Source of the DNA: Thiomicrospira sp. XS5 | GTDB taxonomy: Bacteria > Pseudomonadota > Gammaproteobacteria > Thiomicrospirales > Thiomicrospiraceae | Reading direction: 5' to 3' | Assembly (NCBI RefSeq): GCF_001507555.1 | Contig: NZ_LQBO01000001.1 | Location: 62,001-126,000, forward strand | DNA length: 64,000 bases | Shown here: positions 62,905-64,000 of the stretch, in pieces | Position numbering within the stretch: the first letter of the stretch is position 1 | Layout: every line of letters begins with the position of its first letter | Translations under genes and position numbers: made by a program | The notes under the pieces: model-generated | The model's input: only the letters and a program-made list of their open reading frames with translations | Told to the model about the DNA's origin: nothing | The model's database searches: none

Positions 62905-63162
62905 TTATTGGAAACTGTAAGTGTCGTACTTGCGGCCGTAAACCCGGTTCTTATCCACACAGGCATCCCACGACCAACACAACATTTGGTTTTGGTAAAC
63001 CTCGGCAAAAATCACTTTCGAAGCCGCTTTAGCCTGTTGTTTTTCGGCCAGTTTTTCGACCACTTCTTCACTTCCATCAAAAGACCAAGTATCTTCGGCC
63101 ATTGCCGCTTGAGCGCCAAACAGACTTGCTGAAATCGCACCGATAAGGAATACGTTTTTCAT
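62905..63162 (-). CDS. Small secreted protein, unknown
   Basis: 85 residues; the start MKNVFLIGAISASLFGAQAAMAED is chosen because AGGAGA lies about eight bases upstream and it opens a good signal peptide (cleavage after AMA). Mature part is acidic then basic, with WSWDACVDKNRVYGRKYDTYSFQ and two cysteines in LCWSWDAC that could form a disulfide. No family recognised. Confidence 0.7.
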   Translation of the reverse strand: MKNVFLIGAISASLFGAQAAMAEDTWSFDGSEEVVEKLAEKQQAKAASKVIFAEVYQNQMLCWSWDACVDKNRVYGRKYDTYSFQ

Positions 63163-63384
63163 CCTAAAATCTCCTGTAAACCCACTTAAAATAAACAATT
63201 ATTATGTATACATAACAATTGTTAATATCAGAGTTTACTTATTAATTTTCAAGATGCAAACAAAAACCATGGAATCCTCACCATCGTCACGATTTCTTAA
63301 AGATTGGAAAAATGAATGAGCGGAGCGCTCGTACGCGGGAAAAAAGCAGGAAATGACCAGGCCTGGCCATTTCCGAAAGTATCG
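63163..63384. other. Intergenic gap with terminator palindrome for TRAP binding-protein gene
   Basis: CCAGGCCTGG at 63357-63366, within the imperfect palindrome AATGACCAGGCCTGGCCATT, followed on the minus strand by CCTGCTTTTTT, a good terminator for the leftward DctP gene. The left part is AT-rich (possible promoter of the small secreted protein). Confidence 0.6.
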
Positions 63385-64000
63385 TTACAAGTTGCGAGCG
63401 TTCAGGAACGCCAATTCGGACGCATTGGTCCACTTTGAAACTTGTTCTTTAAAGGCTTTTTGCGATGCCCAGACTTTAGCAGACAACGGATCTTTCGCCG
63501 CCTCCTCTTCAATGACTTCGGCCGACAGTTTTTTCAACTCTTTCAAAACCGAATCCGGGAAGTAACGCAGTTCCACATTGTGCTTCTCAACCAATGTCTG
63601 CAACGCCTGTTGGTTGCGCGCCATGTATTCCGACAACATTTCCAGATTCGCCACCTTCATCGCATTGCGCACAATGCTTTGCAAGTCCGCCGGTAACGCG
63701 TTAAAGGCTTCTTCGTTGATCATGCACTCCATGGTGGTGCCCGGCTCGTGCCAACCCGGCGTGTAATAATATTTCGCCACACGGTAAATGCCAAACGCCA
63801 AGTCGTTATAAGGCCCGACCCATTCCGTGGCGTCCAACGCGCCGGATTCCATCGACGGGAAAATATCCCCACCCGGCAAAGAGACCGGTACACCACCGGC
63901 TTTCTTTAACACTTCGCCGCCCAAACCGGGGATGCGCATTTTCAGGCCTTTCAAGTCGGCCACGGAATTGATTTCCTTATTGAACCAGCCGCCCATTTGA
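63385..64000 (-). CDS. TRAP transporter solute-binding protein (DctP family), C-terminal part
   Basis: The frame stays open past the window end (codon for Gln before MGGWFNKE), so only the last ~205 residues are visible. They show the DctP pattern: GGWFNKEINSVADLKGLKMRIPGLGGEVLKKAGGVPVSLPGGDIFPSMESGALDATEWVGPYNDLAFGIYRVAKYYYTPGWHEPG, resembling the alpha-keto-acid type (TakP-like) with the conserved Arg in KMRIPG and 'GALDATEWVGP' contacts. Periplasmic carrier for a TRAP permease; may pair with dctQM at 52612-54581, which lacks an adjacent binding gene (inference). Confidence 0.92.
   Translation of the reverse strand, partial: QMGGWFNKEINSVADLKGLKMRIPGLGGEVLKKAGGVPVSLPGGDIFPSMESGALDATEWVGPYNDLAFGIYRVAKYYYTPGWHEPGTTMECMINEEAFNALPADLQSIVRNAMKVANLEMLSEYMARNQQALQTLVEKHNVELRYFPDSVLKELKKLSAEVIEEEAAKDPLSAKVWASQKAFKEQVSKWTNASELAFLNARNL

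Noticed and set aside
1-64000. tRNA and rRNA genes
   Set aside because: No cloverleaf with CCA-adjacent stems or conserved rRNA segments noticed in any gap; a tRNA scan would be decisive.

Overview
This window comes from a gammaproteobacterial chromosome carrying a complete Mu-like transposable prophage. The host genes (c-di-GMP proteins, chemoreceptors, RND efflux, TRAP transport, a periplasmic DsrE-like protein) and the dense CCAGGCCTGG palindrome would suit a motile aquatic bacterium, possibly a Thiomicrospira/Hydrogenovibrio-type sulfur oxidiser. The genus is inference only, since no rRNA or other marker gene is present.

Left host flank (1-5631): the 3' part of a membrane PAS/GGDEF/EAL/CZB protein, a DUF188 (YaiI-type) protein, and the 3' part of recQ.

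Prophage (5632-40848, 35,217 bp): it begins TGTAG, ends CTACA and is flanked by a 5-bp duplication, CTTAC. It sits inside the Walker A codons of recQ; joining the two recQ pieces across one CTTAC restores a 617-codon frame. Left to right it holds a leftward repressor, an operator region, a Ner-like protein, a DDE transposase (MuA-like) and its AAA+ partner (MuB-like), small early genes including Gam, GemA and Mor-like proteins, and an unexpected RepA-like AAA ATPase. A lipoprotein gene lies between two terminators. The late region holds a lysis cluster, terminase, portal, MuF head protein fused to a nuclease-like domain, morphogenesis protein, protease with nested scaffold, and capsid. The tail is of the long non-contractile type: tail tube, a chaperone pair joined by a probable -1 frameshift, a 1715-residue tape measure, and tip/fibre genes. 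No sheath gene is present. The right end carries a small accessory region (tiny membrane peptides) and an adenine methyltransferase. So a Mu-type replication and head module is combined with a siphovirus-type tail, as in the B3/D3112 group.

Right host flank (40849-64000): the recQ 5' piece, a small membrane protein, a CSCG-type permease with a divergent regulatory region, a DUF2189 membrane protein, a chemoreceptor, an RND pump with its adaptor, a LysR regulator divergent from a pirin gene, a periplasmic DsrE-like protein, TRAP small and large permeases, a PAS/degenerate-GGDEF/EAL protein, a DEAD-box helicase, a multi-HAMP chemoreceptor with a C-terminal tether, an S49 lipoprotein peptidase, a small secreted protein, and the C-terminal part of a TRAP solute-binding protein cut by the window end.

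Most notable signals: exact prophage ends and recQ inactivation, the programmed frameshift heptamer, the MuF-nuclease fusion, a duplicated late-promoter block, a hairpin-capped membrane micro-peptide, two unrecognised tail-region proteins, and a highly iterated palindromic 10-mer. No CRISPR array, rRNA or tRNA gene was seen.
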